Notes: generated from the letters alone by a model not told the origin. A DNA stretch of 64,000 nt from Bacillota bacterium (GCA_023407175.1 JAEYMU010000056.1:372001-436000); one strand, 5' to 3'; positions 48,230-57,219 are shown, numbered from the stretch's first letter. Numbers and translations are program-made.

Positions 48230-48337
48230 AAATCTCCTCCATTTCTGCCGTTAATCTACGGCTCCAATATAAGTTAAAGCACAAACCCCAACTACTCCCC
48301 TTGTTTATGTCGCCTTTTTTTTCCATGTTATGACATA

Positions 48338-48366
48338 ATTATACTTCCAGTTTTTGCATGAGTCAA
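48338..48366 (-). promoter_or_regulatory. Promoter of the NRPS operon
   Basis: Leftward -35 TTGACT (complement of 48361-48366), 17-bp spacer, perfect -10 TATAAT (complement of 48338-48343). The leader is about 100 bases. Confidence 0.78.
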
Positions 48367-48393
48367 CTTGAAACATTAACATTTCGGATTGAT

Positions 48394-48413
48394 TTTTCGA
48401 TAATTTTCGATAA
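48394..48413. repeat. Tandem 10-bp repeat upstream of the NRPS promoter
   Basis: TTTTCGATAA occurs twice head to tail (48394-48403 and 48404-48413), about 28 bp upstream of the -35. Spacing of one helical turn fits an activator site (inference). Confidence 0.6.
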
Positions 48414-48565
48414 TATTGCCAGGCTATTTTATGAGAAAATCAAAATAATCTTAAACAAATCTTGTATTTTAGGTCATAAGTCCTAAATATTATCTGGATT
48501 ACTTTTTTTATAAATTAACTCCTTAATTTTACACAGTGATTTTTTATTATTCGAAGCTTGAACCA

Positions 48566-48608
48566 TAAAAAAATACTGCCGGGCAAATAAGGAATTTACC
48601 CGGCAGTA
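48566..48608 (-). terminator. Terminator of the GNAT gene
   Basis: Leftward TACTGCCGGGTAAA pairs with TTTGCCCGGCAGTA and is followed by seven T residues. Confidence 0.9.
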
Positions 48609-48651
48609 CAATCTATCAGTATTATATTTGTTTTCATAAAACAAACAGGTA

Positions 48652-49545
48652 TTAGTTTTTTCTCCATAGAGTGGAGGTTGTATAAGGGCGTAAGCCAATG
48701 CTATAATAAAACTGCTGTGAGGAACCTACCAAGGCCAGCTTTGCTCCAAGCGCATTCACCCGCCGAATACCCTCCAATACCGCAGCCCTGCCCAAGCCCA
48801 TCCTCCGGTATTCAGGGTCTGTCGCAACCGGCTCTATTACTGCATAGTCTGCGTCCGGATCATACCACATACCGCAGTAGGATACAAAATTGCCATTGGG
48901 CGCCATTACCGCCACCTTTAAATTCAAATCCACATTGGGGCGAAGCATTTCTTCCTCTGCTTCCTTTTCCCGTTCTTTCGATGCAATGAACCTGCCCTCT
49001 CCATCCCGTTCATGGTTAAAGCCCTTCCATAGTACACATCCATATTGATACAGGTCATAGGTTTCCTTCATGGTTGTAATGCGAAAGCCTTCCGGCAATT
49101 CATAATCCATTGATGTCTTATCGCAATAAAAGGCCGCATCACATTCTTTTTCTTCTGTTGCTGTAAATCCCAGCCGGGCTGCTATATCCTGAAACAAGAA
49201 ATCCGTATCCTTTATGACGACTCCGAATTCCTTATCCTTTGAAAGCCTTTCCAGGGAATAGAGCAGCATTTCCTTCTTCAAGGACGCATATTCCGGCAAA
49301 GTCAGGCAAAATACCTTTCCCAGCTGGCAATCAAAGGTTGCTAAACCTACTATCTCATGATCTGCTTCCCATATACCGATCTTACCGACTGCGGACTTAT
49401 CAAGATAGCCGTGTGTTGCCATCCAGTCCCATCTTGCATAGGTAAATTCTGAATACCCCAGCCTGATCAAAAAGGCCCTGACCCTATGATAATCCTCCGT
49501 AATACCTGCTTGTTCCGTATAATTTCGAAATTGAACTGACATCAT
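48652..49545 (-). CDS. GNAT family N-acetyltransferase
   Basis: A 297-residue protein with two GNAT-like halves. The C-terminal one carries the acetyl-CoA loop in VATDPEYRRMGLGRAAVLEGIRR (RxxGxG). The N-terminal half (YSEFTYARWDWMATHGYLD ... GIWEADHEIVGLATFD) is a degenerate domain. The substrate is unknown. The ATG at 49545 has GGGAGG six bases upstream; a longer frame lacks such a site. It is monocistronic with its own terminator and divergent from the BlaI-like gene. Confidence 0.85.
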   Translation of the reverse strand: MMSVQFRNYTEQAGITEDYHRVRAFLIRLGYSEFTYARWDWMATHGYLDKSAVGKIGIWEADHEIVGLATFDCQLGKVFCLTLPEYASLKKEMLLYSLERLSKDKEFGVVIKDTDFLFQDIAARLGFTATEEKECDAAFYCDKTSMDYELPEGFRITTMKETYDLYQYGCVLWKGFNHERDGEGRFIASKEREKEAEEEMLRPNVDLNLKVAVMAPNGNFVSYCGMWYDPDADYAVIEPVATDPEYRRMGLGRAAVLEGIRRVNALGAKLALVGSSQQFYYSIGLRPYTTSTLWRKN

Positions 49546-49690
49546 ATCACTCCTCCCTTTTGAATTATTATAGCTGCTGAGGCTATGATAGGGTATTCCT
49601 ATTTTATCTATATTCAATCTATACCAAAGCCCGAACGGGCTTGTTCGTAGTTATGGTTCAGCCTGGCAGGGAAATTGTCAAATCATCCTC

Positions 49691-49745
49691 TTGACAAACA
49701 GGACTACATAGAGTAGTCTATATGAGACCACTTGATGTAGTCTAT
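49691..49745 (+). promoter_or_regulatory. Promoter and BlaI-type operator
   Basis: TTGACA (49691-49696) is followed at 17 bp by a weak TAGTCT. An inverted repeat GACTAC-ATAGA-GTAGTC (49702-49718) sits in the spacer and -10. GTAGTCTAT recurs at 49737-49745, 24 bp from its first copy (49713-49721). This fits repression by the BlaI-family protein encoded next. Confidence 0.7.
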
Positions 49746-49758
49746 GGAGGGATATATT

Positions 49759-50121
49759 ATGACAGAAATTCAGTTAGGCATGATTGAAGCTCGCTATGCA
49801 GACATGATTTGGAAGCGCGAGCCGGTAACTTCTTCGGAATTGGTAAAGCTCACGGCAACCGAGTTCAACTGGAAGCGAACTACCGCACACAATGTGCTGC
49901 GGCGGCTGTGTGACAAGGGATTATTCCGAAATGACAATGGTACGGTAACATCGCTGATTTCCCGGCAGGAGTTTTATGCCCTGCAAAGCAAAAGGTTTGT
50001 GGAAGACACATTTAACGGCTCTCTTCCGACATTTATTGCTGCCTTCACCAAAAACAGCACACTAACCCCGGAGGAAGCGGCTGAAATACGACAAATGATT
50101 GACCATGCAGAGGGACGCTGA
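49759..50121 (+). CDS. BlaI/MecI/CopY-family repressor
   Basis: A 120-residue winged-helix repressor: MTEIQLGMIEARYADMIWKREPVTSSELVKLT ... WKRTTAHNVLRRLCDKGLF. The C-terminal helices (FIAAFTKNSTLTPEEAAEIRQMI) dimerise and hold the usual proteolysis region. The start at 49759 has GGAGGG upstream; the earlier ATG is part of that site. Two bases separate it from the sensor protease gene. Confidence 0.92.
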   Translation: MTEIQLGMIEARYADMIWKREPVTSSELVKLTATEFNWKRTTAHNVLRRLCDKGLFRNDNGTVTSLISRQEFYALQSKRFVEDTFNGSLPTFIAAFTKNSTLTPEEAAEIRQMIDHAEGR

Positions 50122-50123
50122 CG

Positions 50124-51812
50124 ATGGATGCATTTTTTTTGAAGCTGCTGAATATGAACATTGCCACAAGCTGGCTGATTATGGCGATATTTGTGCTGCG
50201 ACTGTTTATGAAAAGGACCCCGAAGCGGATTGCGTACATACTTTGGGGGATGGTTGCGGTCCGTCTGATTTTTCCGTTCTCTTTTGAAAGCGTATTCAGC
50301 TTGATACCGAGTGCGGAAACCATACCGGTTCAAGGTGTTTTTGCGGATAATTCTGATGCTGCAAATAACCCGTATCATTTTCAGCTGCAAACCGGTATTC
50401 AGGCTATCGATCGGGCCGTTAATCCTGTTACCCGGAAAACGACCGGCTCCTCGATGCGTTCAGGCATTGAAATCCTTGCATGGATCTGGCTGGCAGGAGC
50501 TGTCCTGTTATTCCTGTATGCAATTATCAGCTATCTGTGGATGCGGCGCAGGGTGCGGGAGGCTGCTCTTTTGCAGGATAACATCTGGCTCTGTGATGCC
50601 GTGAAATCTCCGTTTATTTTAGGCATTATCAGACCCCGGATTTATCTGCCCTCCGGTATAGCCGAAGAACAGATGAAATATGTAACCGCTCATGAGCGGA
50701 CTCATTTAAAACATAGGGATCATTGGTGGAAGCCGCTGGGATTTCTACTGCTGGCGCTATATTGGTTCAATCCGCTGGTAGGAGCGGCGTATCTTCTGTT
50801 CTGCCGGGATATTGAACTTGCCTGCGATGAAGCGGTAATCAAAAATATGAAGCTTGATGAAAAGAAAGCCTATTCCCATGCACTGGTATCCTGCAGTATG
50901 CAGCGGAACATGGTGATGGTTTGCCCCCTTGCTTTCGGTGAGGTCGGCGTAAAGGAAAGGATTAAAGCTGTGTTAAATTATAAGAAACCTGCGTTTTGGA
51001 CTGTTGTAGCAGCCATTGCTGTCTGCATTATTGTTGCAATTTGTTTCTTAACGAATCCAAAGGAGCAGGATAAACCCAATGAGACGCCGTCGCAGGAAAC
51101 CGATGCTTCGGAATACGACAAATCTATAACCGAACCGCTGGAAGAAACCGATGATTCCCGACACAACGAACCTATAGCAGAACCGTCGGAGGAAACCGAT
51201 GATGCGGAATACAGCGATCCTATAGCAGAACCGTCAGAGGAAACCGACGCTTCCGGATACGACAAGCTTATTGCCATGGCAAGAGATGCGCTCGAAAATT
51301 TTGACGGTAACTATCCGGAAGAGCAGCCCTTCAGCAGCGTAATTTATCAGAACTGGGACTATGAAACGCTTGGTTATCTGATAAGAGATCTGGATGGAAA
51401 TGGCATTGATGAACTCATATTCGGCGCAAATACTGATGGCTGGGATAAAGATGGTGGCTGGGATGGCATCGTCTATGACATCTATACGACAGTAAACGGT
51501 GAAGTGTTCCGTGTGCTGGACGGATGGGAACGAAACCGATATTATCTCTGTGAAAACGGCTGCATTGCCAATGAGGGCTCAAGTAGCGCTTTTGAGTCCA
51601 GCTACAGCTATTATCGATATAATGGAACCGAATTGACCCTGGTGGAATCTGTTTTATATAACAGTCTGCATGATGAAGAAAATCCATGGTTTTATTCAAC
51701 CGAGGAGGAACCTGATATTAATAATGCCGAACCGATCAGTACAGACAAAGCCTCTGAGATTATGAATAAATATGTACATGAACATCCACAATACACACCC
51801 TTTGTTGAATAA
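50124..51812 (+). CDS. BlaR1/MecR1-like M56 sensor protease with novel C-terminal sensor
   Basis: A 562-residue membrane protein. Helices near 13-30, 36-55 and 115-135 precede the M56 zinc protease motif HERTHLKHRDHWW. The last helix is near 296-315 (AFWTVVAAIAVCIIVAICFL). In BlaR1 a penicillin-binding domain would follow. Here there is instead an acidic linker of 16-residue repeats (about 325-372) and an extracellular domain of about 185 residues with an EF-hand-like DLDGNGIDE loop. Signal sensing by that domain should activate cleavage of the adjacent repressor. The ligand is unknown. Confidence 0.85.
   Translation: MDAFFLKLLNMNIATSWLIMAIFVLRLFMKRTPKRIAYILWGMVAVRLIFPFSFESVFSLIPSAETIPVQGVFADNSDAANNPYHFQLQTGIQAIDRAVNPVTRKTTGSSMRSGIEILAWIWLAGAVLLFLYAIISYLWMRRRVREAALLQDNIWLCDAVKSPFILGIIRPRIYLPSGIAEEQMKYVTAHERTHLKHRDHWWKPLGFLLLALYWFNPLVGAAYLLFCRDIELACDEAVIKNMKLDEKKAYSHALVSCSMQRNMVMVCPLAFGEVGVKERIKAVLNYKKPAFWTVVAAIAVCIIVAICFLTNPKEQDKPNETPSQETDASEYDKSITEPLEETDDSRHNEPIAEPSEETDDAEYSDPIAEPSEETDASGYDKLIAMARDALENFDGNYPEEQPFSSVIYQNWDYETLGYLIRDLDGNGIDELIFGANTDGWDKDGGWDGIVYDIYTTVNGEVFRVLDGWERNRYYLCENGCIANEGSSSAFESSYSYYRYNGTELTLVESVLYNSLHDEENPWFYSTEEEPDINNAEPISTDKASEIMNKYVHEHPQYTPFVE
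51096..51260 (+). repeat. 48-bp tandem repeats in the sensor linker
   Basis: Units begin with GAAACC at 51096, 51144, 51192 and 51240, exactly 48 bp apart, with three full copies and a partial fourth. They encode the 16-residue ETDxxxxxxPIAEPSE-type linker. Copy number may vary between strains by slippage. Confidence 0.85.
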
Positions 51813-51837
51813 GGTATGGATGCCGGCGGAAACAGAC

Positions 51838-51888
51838 GGGGGAATAGCTCCTGGTAAACCAAGCCTTAAGCTCTTCCCCCGCCTAATC
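51838..51888 (+). terminator. Possible terminator of the BlaI/BlaR1-like operon
   Basis: GGGGGAATAGCT (51838-51849) pairs with AGCTCTTCCCCC (51869-51880) with one mismatch. The T-run is displaced (CTTCTTTTATT further on), so it is weak. Confidence 0.45.
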
Positions 51889-51904
51889 CGGGCCCTTCTT
51901 TTAT

Positions 51905-52165
51905 TCAGCTCTTATATATAATTTTTCTAACCGTTTCATATGCTAATCCAAATTCCAAAGCTATCTGTTCCATCGTACAGCCTCTTTGGTATTGATGCTT
52001 TATCTTTTTATTCCTGGTCTCAAAATATTGTTTGGAACCATTTTTTTCTCCCCACTTGAAATGTTCCTCTCCGGTGGGGATATATAAGACCTCTCCGCTG
52101 ATATGCTTTTGAATTTCAATTAAAAGATGCTCCGGCAATACTTCTGCTGCATTCAAGTATTTCAT
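51905..52165 (-). CDS. CD3324-like small HTH protein
   Basis: An 86-residue protein. The C-terminal helix-turn-helix MEQIALEFGLAYETVRKII is Mor/CD3324-like. The N-terminal LLIEIQKHISGEVLYIP is the conserved segment of that clostridial family. GGAGCGGATTGT precedes the ATG. Its function is unknown and probably regulatory. It stands alone, downstream of a long inverted repeat at 52224-52273. Confidence 0.8.
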   Translation of the reverse strand: MKYLNAAEVLPEHLLIEIQKHISGEVLYIPTGEEHFKWGEKNGSKQYFETRNKKIKHQYQRGCTMEQIALEFGLAYETVRKIIYKS

Positions 52166-52223
52166 ACAATCCGCTCCTTATTTATCGTTACTAAATAAGT
52201 GCAGAGCACAGCAGACAGTAATC

Positions 52224-52273
52224 TATTGTCCCATACAGAATAGTTACTATCGCTTACTCTGCATGGGATAATA
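52224..52273. repeat. Imperfect inverted repeat between leftward genes
   Basis: TATTGTCCCATACAGA (52224-52239) pairs with TCTGCATGGGATAATA (52258-52273), with two mismatches. No T-run follows on either strand. It is upstream of the small HTH gene and downstream of the MFS gene, so it could be an operator or structured leader. Confidence 0.5.
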
Positions 52274-52391
52274 CTTGATCTAAACTATTTCGCAATATTA
52301 TTCTAACCTTCATACGCTTCTCACCCCCCGCTTAGCATACTCTTTCTTATAGAACCATATACCATATGGCAGGCGGTGTCAATCAGGCTTC

Positions 52392-53630
52392 TTAATTATG
52401 GCTTGTCTTTTCCTTCGGTACAATCAGAAAGACACAGAAGCCAACAATAAAAAGAGGTATAATCGACAGAATGCTTAATCTGGCATTCCCGGTCAGGGAT
52501 GTTGTCAGAGCCATTACTCCCGGACCGATAATCGCCGAGAATTTGCCGAATATATTATAAAACCCGAAAAACTCATTGGAATTTTCCTTGGGAACAAGCT
52601 TCGCGTAATAGGATCTGCTAAGGGACTGAATACCGCCCTGAGCTGAGCCTATCATCGCTCCCAGAATAAAGATATGCCATACAGAGGATATAAAATAAGC
52701 GGCAATGCAGGAAATGATATATGTAATAATTCCGGCAATAATCATAGTTCTTGTGGAATATTTTTTAGCCAGGTTACCATACAGGATTGCAAAGGGAAAT
52801 GCGATAATCTGTATAATCAGCAAGATTCCAAGGAGTGCAAAGGTATCGAGAGCATCCGCTCCCAGCACCGAAGTTGCATAGGGTACCACCATCTTGATGA
52901 TTGTATCCACACCGTCAATATAGAAAAAATAGGCCAGCAGGAAAATAACAATATGCTTATAATGAAGAATATTCTTCAATGTAGCAAACAGCCTTTTAAA
53001 GCTGTTGAAAACCGGGCGGGGCTCCGGCTCAATATAGTATTTCTGCTTTACGTCCTTAAGGATCGGTACTGTAAACAGTGCCCACCAAAGGGCGGTGATC
53101 ATAAATCCGAACTGATACCCGATCGCCTTGTCCATTCCCATCAGGAAAATCAAAGCGAGACTGATGCCGAAGGGAATTACACTAAAGATATATCCAAAGG
53201 CAAATCCCCTGGAGGATACCCTATCCATTCTCTCATCAGTTGTAACATCCACTAAAAATGCATCATAGAAGATTAAGGAGCCGCTGAAGCCTAATACAGA
53301 CAGGACAAAGAACAGAATCAGCAGCTGCCACTGGCCGCTGGAGGGCGGCACAAACGCAAGCGCAGCTGTGGTTACGATACCCAGGATGGCAAAAAACAGG
53401 AAAAAGCGCTTTTTCTTATCCTTGTAATCTGCAATGGTACCCAAAATCGGACTTAGAACTGCTATGATAATACTTGCAAACGAATTAAAATATCCTAAAT
53501 CCATGCTGCTTTTTACATTATCGAACATACCGAATACAATCGGCAAAAGAGCTGTTGTCACAGCCATAGAGTAAGCCGAATTTCCGCAATCATATAAGAT
53601 CCATGATCTTTCTTCCTTGCTTAATTTCAT
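52392..53630 (-). CDS. UMF1/Atg22-like MFS transporter
   Basis: A 412-residue membrane protein with about twelve helices. The N-terminal WILYDCGNSAYSMAVTTALLPIVF is the hallmark of the UMF1 family (Atg22-like, putative effluxers of amino acids or other solutes). TIADYKDKKKRFFLF is the MFS motif A region. The start at 53630 is preceded by AAGGGG. It is monocistronic. The substrate is unknown. Confidence 0.87.
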   Translation of the reverse strand: MKLSKEERSWILYDCGNSAYSMAVTTALLPIVFGMFDNVKSSMDLGYFNSFASIIIAVLSPILGTIADYKDKKKRFFLFFAILGIVTTAALAFVPPSSGQWQLLILFFVLSVLGFSGSLIFYDAFLVDVTTDERMDRVSSRGFAFGYIFSVIPFGISLALIFLMGMDKAIGYQFGFMITALWWALFTVPILKDVKQKYYIEPEPRPVFNSFKRLFATLKNILHYKHIVIFLLAYFFYIDGVDTIIKMVVPYATSVLGADALDTFALLGILLIIQIIAFPFAILYGNLAKKYSTRTMIIAGIITYIISCIAAYFISSVWHIFILGAMIGSAQGGIQSLSRSYYAKLVPKENSNEFFGFYNIFGKFSAIIGPGVMALTTSLTGNARLSILSIIPLFIVGFCVFLIVPKEKTSHN

Positions 53631-53715
53631 AATGAAATCCCCTTGCATTTTTTATTACCTTCATTATAACATACTGCCGGAAATAAAAAGCAAAATGTAT
53701 GTAAAATTCAAGTAA

Positions 53716-54702
53716 TTATCCTTTTAATTTTTCTTCTAAAAATGCAAAGATTTCCGTATAATACTCCGTTATTATTTCTGTGCCCGAATTATATATCTCA
53801 TGCTTCGATTCCGGCAGCCGTACCAGTTTAGTATTCTCAGTCTTTCTGGCAAATGCAAGCTGGCCTCCCGATTTAACCGTTGTATCCCTGCCGGCCTGAA
53901 ACATCAGAATCGGCGTCTTAATTAACCCTGCCTGCTTGTGCAGCTTTCGCAGAGCCCTTAGACTGGCCAAAGCCCAGGCACAGGAAGCTCCATAGGTTTG
54001 ATACTGCTTATCCTGCTGCCGTTTTGAAAAAATATGTTGGTATCTTGCCTCGGACAGACAGCTGCTTCTTTTAAAATCTGCAATCCCGTCAAAGCCCCCA
54101 TGGCCTGGCGCATAGCTTTTCTCTATTCGCAATAGCTTGATTAATAACAGTAAAAACCACACAATTGCTGTCGGTACCATACCAAAATTCATCTCCAGCA
54201 TGGGAGATGACAATATGGCGCAGGAGAAAATATCAGGATGCTGCTCCAGATACAGGGCGGCTATGGCTCCTCCCATAGAATGTGCATACAACACCAGCTT
54301 TTTATGCCTGTTCTCCTTCACTACGATTTTTGTAATAAAGCTGTGAAAATCCTGAACATATTCCTCATAGGAATGGATATACACCTTGCCCCCATCCTCC
54401 ACCATTCTTTCTGAATATCCATGTCCCCGGTGATCAAGAATATATACCGTGTATCCGGCCTGGAAGAAATAAAAGATTACTTCCTCGAATTTTTGCGTAA
54501 ATTCACAAAAGCCGTGGGAAATTACGATCGCGGCCTTCTCCTGCGGATTTTCATAGCATTCGTAATAGAGCCTTGCATCATCAAAGCTCTTGAAATAGCC
54601 GGTCTTCCGGTTTTGTTCCAGTATGGGGCGAACCAGCTGCTCCATCTGCCCGAAATAATCCTCTTCTTTAATAAAGCTCAATTCAGGAATCAACCCTTCC
54701 AT
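53716..54702 (-). CDS. Alpha/beta hydrolase, monoacylglycerol lipase-like
   Basis: A 328-residue serine hydrolase. The nucleophile is in AHSMGG, the acid in QAGRDTTV and the His in ESKHEIYN. ISHGFCEFTQKF is the oxyanion region and LDHRGHGYSER the typical lysophospholipase/monoglyceride lipase block. A hydrophobic cap segment (MVPTAIVWFLLLLIKLL) follows. I prefer the ATG at 54702 (AGGAAGG five bases upstream). An earlier ATG at 54720 would overlap the upstream phosphodiesterase gene. The neighbour suggests a shared role in phospholipid or glycerolipid turnover. Confidence 0.85.
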   Translation of the reverse strand: MEGLIPELSFIKEEDYFGQMEQLVRPILEQNRKTGYFKSFDDARLYYECYENPQEKAAIVISHGFCEFTQKFEEVIFYFFQAGYTVYILDHRGHGYSERMVEDGGKVYIHSYEEYVQDFHSFITKIVVKENRHKKLVLYAHSMGGAIAALYLEQHPDIFSCAILSSPMLEMNFGMVPTAIVWFLLLLIKLLRIEKSYAPGHGGFDGIADFKRSSCLSEARYQHIFSKRQQDKQYQTYGASCAWALASLRALRKLHKQAGLIKTPILMFQAGRDTTVKSGGQLAFARKTENTKLVRLPESKHEIYNSGTEIITEYYTEIFAFLEEKLKG

Positions 54703-54712
54703 CTTTTCCTTC

Positions 54713-55441
54713 CTATTCATCCACAACCCTTCGGCCTAAATCAGGATAATTTGTAATCATCACTTCAATTCCGCGGTCACATAGCATTCTCATATCCTCC
54801 AGATCATTTACCGTCCAGGCCCGCACAGCAATGCCTCTTGCTTTACAGTCCTCGATAAAATTAGGATATTGCAGGTTATAGAGAGCCGGGTGCAGAGCTT
54901 CTATTCCATATCTTGCCGCATATCCCGGCATATCCAGATACCCGTCCTCATATAAAAAGCCCGCTTTCACCCAGGGGTCCAGCGTCTTCAGCCGCATCAC
55001 CGAATAGTGATTGAAGGAGGAATAAATCGTGCGCTCCTTAAGCCCCATCCTATTGATTAAATCCATGACCTTTTCTTCTAAGTTTTCATAGAACACAATA
55101 CTGTTTTTTAATTCAACATTAATCACCAATTCCGTATCCTTAATGAGTGAACATACCTCCTGCAGGGTTGGAATTCTCACCTTGCCGTATTCAGGAAATT
55201 TTTTATTCACATTCAGTTTACTCAATTCTTCATAGGTAAAATCCTTTACCTTCCCGCTTCCGTTACTGACACGATTAACCGTTTCATCATGTATAATGAC
55301 AAGCTCTCCGTCCTTCGTCATCTGTACATCAAGCTCTATGCCATCCGCTTTCAGCTCAATTGCTTTTTGAAAGGCCGCAAGGGTATTCTCCGGAGCATAT
55401 CCGCAGGCACCTCTGTGGGCCCATACTGAGGTTTTTTTCAT
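54713..55441 (-). CDS. Glycerophosphodiester phosphodiesterase
   Basis: A 242-residue TIM-barrel GDPD that hydrolyses glycerophosphodiesters to sn-glycerol 3-phosphate. HRGACGYAPENTLAAF and ELDVQMTKDGELVIIHD carry the metal ligands and catalytic His. VNVELKN supplies a third acidic ligand, and WTVNDLEDM is the C-terminal signature. No signal peptide, so it is cytoplasmic (UgpQ-like). It lies ten bases upstream of the lipase gene, in one operon. Confidence 0.92.
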   Translation of the reverse strand: MKKTSVWAHRGACGYAPENTLAAFQKAIELKADGIELDVQMTKDGELVIIHDETVNRVSNGSGKVKDFTYEELSKLNVNKKFPEYGKVRIPTLQEVCSLIKDTELVINVELKNSIVFYENLEEKVMDLINRMGLKERTIYSSFNHYSVMRLKTLDPWVKAGFLYEDGYLDMPGYAARYGIEALHPALYNLQYPNFIEDCKARGIAVRAWTVNDLEDMRMLCDRGIEVMITNYPDLGRRVVDE

Positions 55442-55709
55442 CGACTGTCCCTTTCTGAAATTAGCTTTCCATAACCTTCCGTATTACTATAAACATATCC
55501 TCACTACGTTTTTATTATATCATATATTTATGCAGATTAGGAACTCAAGGACTGCGTCCTTTCGTGTATATTATTATATACCCCATTGGAATAGATTTCA
55601 AAACCTATTCTGTGATATATTTTATTCCTTGTAATTTTCCGGTCAATGTATTAGAATGAGTCTAATTGCCTGTACAACAAATTACATAATAAGATGAGGT
55701 GTTCTATTC

Positions 55710-56630
55710 ATGAAACAAAATTCGTTACTTGGAGAAGCCATGCTGCTCCTTTCCGCTTTTATCTGGGGTATTGCCTTTACCGCCCAACGGGTCGGAGGCG
55801 ATATTACCGGCTCTTTTACCTTCAATGCGGTGCGTATGCTTATCGGCGGCGTTACACTGCTCCCGGTCATCTATCTGCTGCGTAATAAGAGCGGTCAAAA
55901 CAAGCAAGAGAACACGGAGAAAAAATGGTTAAAGAATAATAAAAAGCTTATACTCGGCGGTATCCTTTGCGGGACAATATTGTTTGTCGCCTGTAATCTG
56001 CAGCAAATCGGCCTAAGCTATTCCACTGCATCAAAAGCAGGCTTCATTACTGCTTTGTATATCATTATTGTTCCTGTGCTGGGTATATTATTCAAAAAGC
56101 GTCCCGGCATAACCCTGTGGATCAGCATATTGATCGCTTTATGCGGTATGTACTTACTTTGTATCACGGACAGCTTTAAGATTGCTCCCGGAGATATTCT
56201 GCTGATTCTAAGTGCCCTTTCCTTCTCCTTACATATATTGGCAATCGATCATTTTTCCCCGCTTGTGGATGGTGTCAAGCTATCCTGCCTTCAATTTTTT
56301 GTGTGCGGTTTGTTCTCCTCCATAGCAATGTTTGCTGTTGAGACTCCTAAGGTTTCCTCCATACTTCACGCCTGGATACCCTTGCTTTACACAGGTGTTT
56401 TATCCTGCGGAGTTGCATACACCTTTCAGATCCTCGGTCAGAAAAGAGTAAATCCTGTCATTGCCTCCTTAATCATGAGTATGGAATCGGTATTCTCCGC
56501 TCTGGGGGGATGGCTCCTGCTAGGGGAGTCCCTGACCCTTCGGGAATTATCCGGCTGTGTTTTACTTTTCACGGCAATTATTCTGGCTCAGATACCTGGG
56601 AAAACAAAAAATTGTGAATTACAGGTTTAA
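55710..56630 (+). CDS. EamA/DMT-family transporter
   Basis: A 306-residue membrane protein with ten hydrophobic helices in two EamA repeats. The first starts LLLSAFIWGIAFTAQR and the second ILLILSALSFSLHILAID. IMSMESVFSALGGWLLLGE (about 245-263) is the typical second-repeat motif. It probably exports a metabolite or amino acid; the substrate is unknown. GATGAGGTG precedes the ATG, and a good terminator follows. Confidence 0.9.
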   Translation: MKQNSLLGEAMLLLSAFIWGIAFTAQRVGGDITGSFTFNAVRMLIGGVTLLPVIYLLRNKSGQNKQENTEKKWLKNNKKLILGGILCGTILFVACNLQQIGLSYSTASKAGFITALYIIIVPVLGILFKKRPGITLWISILIALCGMYLLCITDSFKIAPGDILLILSALSFSLHILAIDHFSPLVDGVKLSCLQFFVCGLFSSIAMFAVETPKVSSILHAWIPLLYTGVLSCGVAYTFQILGQKRVNPVIASLIMSMESVFSALGGWLLLGESLTLRELSGCVLLFTAIILAQIPGKTKNCELQV

Positions 56631-56657
56631 AAGCTATGATGAATAAATGAATATAAA

Positions 56658-56703
56658 AATGGCTATGTTTTCGATTTATGAAAAACATAGCCATTATCTT
56701 TTT
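56658..56703 (+). terminator. Terminator of the DMT transporter gene
   Basis: AATGGCTATGTTTT (56658-56671) pairs perfectly with AAAACATAGCCATT (56682-56695), followed by ATCTTTTT. Confidence 0.9.
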
Positions 56704-56792
56704 ATCTGGCACTAAAAAATACTTTTATTTTTGTATGTATAGTAATCATAGGCATTCTGATCTCATCTTCTCCTCGGAGGACTGTCTAATCC

Positions 56793-57185
56793 TCATTCAT
56801 CCCCTGGTTGAGAAATCACCTTTTTGACTATAATTTCGATCTTACCAGCCGGAACCTCCCATTCTATAACATTTCCTTCCCGATATCCCAGGATTGCTGT
56901 GCCAAGGGGAGACAGAACAGATATCTCATTTTTACGGACATTTGCATGCTGCGGATAAACCAAAGTGATTTCTTCTTCCTCACCATCAACCAGCAGCAAA
57001 ACCCTGGAATTCATCGTTACTACATTTCTTGATAACTGGATTTTGTTTATAACCTCTGCTTTGTTTATCTCCGCTTCCAGCTTTTTCAGATAGACGTTCG
57101 ACTTAAGCTCGCTATATCTGCCTTCCTCAATCAGCTTACTCAGTGTCTCCTTGTCTGCTTGTGTAATATAAATAGGATCAGCCAC
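56793..57185 (-). CDS. Rnk/GreA-type nucleoside diphosphate kinase regulator
   Basis: A 130-residue protein of the GreA/GreB C-terminal-domain family, like E. coli Rnk. The N-terminal helical hairpin (about 1-55) is short. The FKBP-like core has VTMNSRVLLLVDGEEEEITLVYP and SVLSPLGTAILGYREGNVIEWEVPAG, the Rnk/GreA signature. It may bind RNA polymerase or affect nucleotide pools. The start is GTG with GGAGG five bases upstream. Confidence 0.88.
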   Translation of the reverse strand: MADPIYITQADKETLSKLIEEGRYSELKSNVYLKKLEAEINKAEVINKIQLSRNVVTMNSRVLLLVDGEEEEITLVYPQHANVRKNEISVLSPLGTAILGYREGNVIEWEVPAGKIEIIVKKVISQPGDE

Positions 57186-57219
57186 AATTTACCTCCTTCC
57201 CTGCAGCATAGATCTTAAA

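Larger units (their letters stand above)
48230..48651. other. 422-bp gene-free region upstream of the NRPS operon
   Basis: It contains the leftward NRPS promoter, a tandem 10-bp repeat upstream of it, and the terminator of the GNAT gene. I see no convincing gene in it; an open frame at 48483-48698 overlaps the GNAT end and lacks a ribosome binding site. Confidence 0.6.

Noticed and set aside
48483..48698. 71-codon leftward frame past the GNAT gene
   Set aside because: It overlaps the end of the GNAT gene, runs through that gene's terminator hairpin, and has no ribosome binding site.
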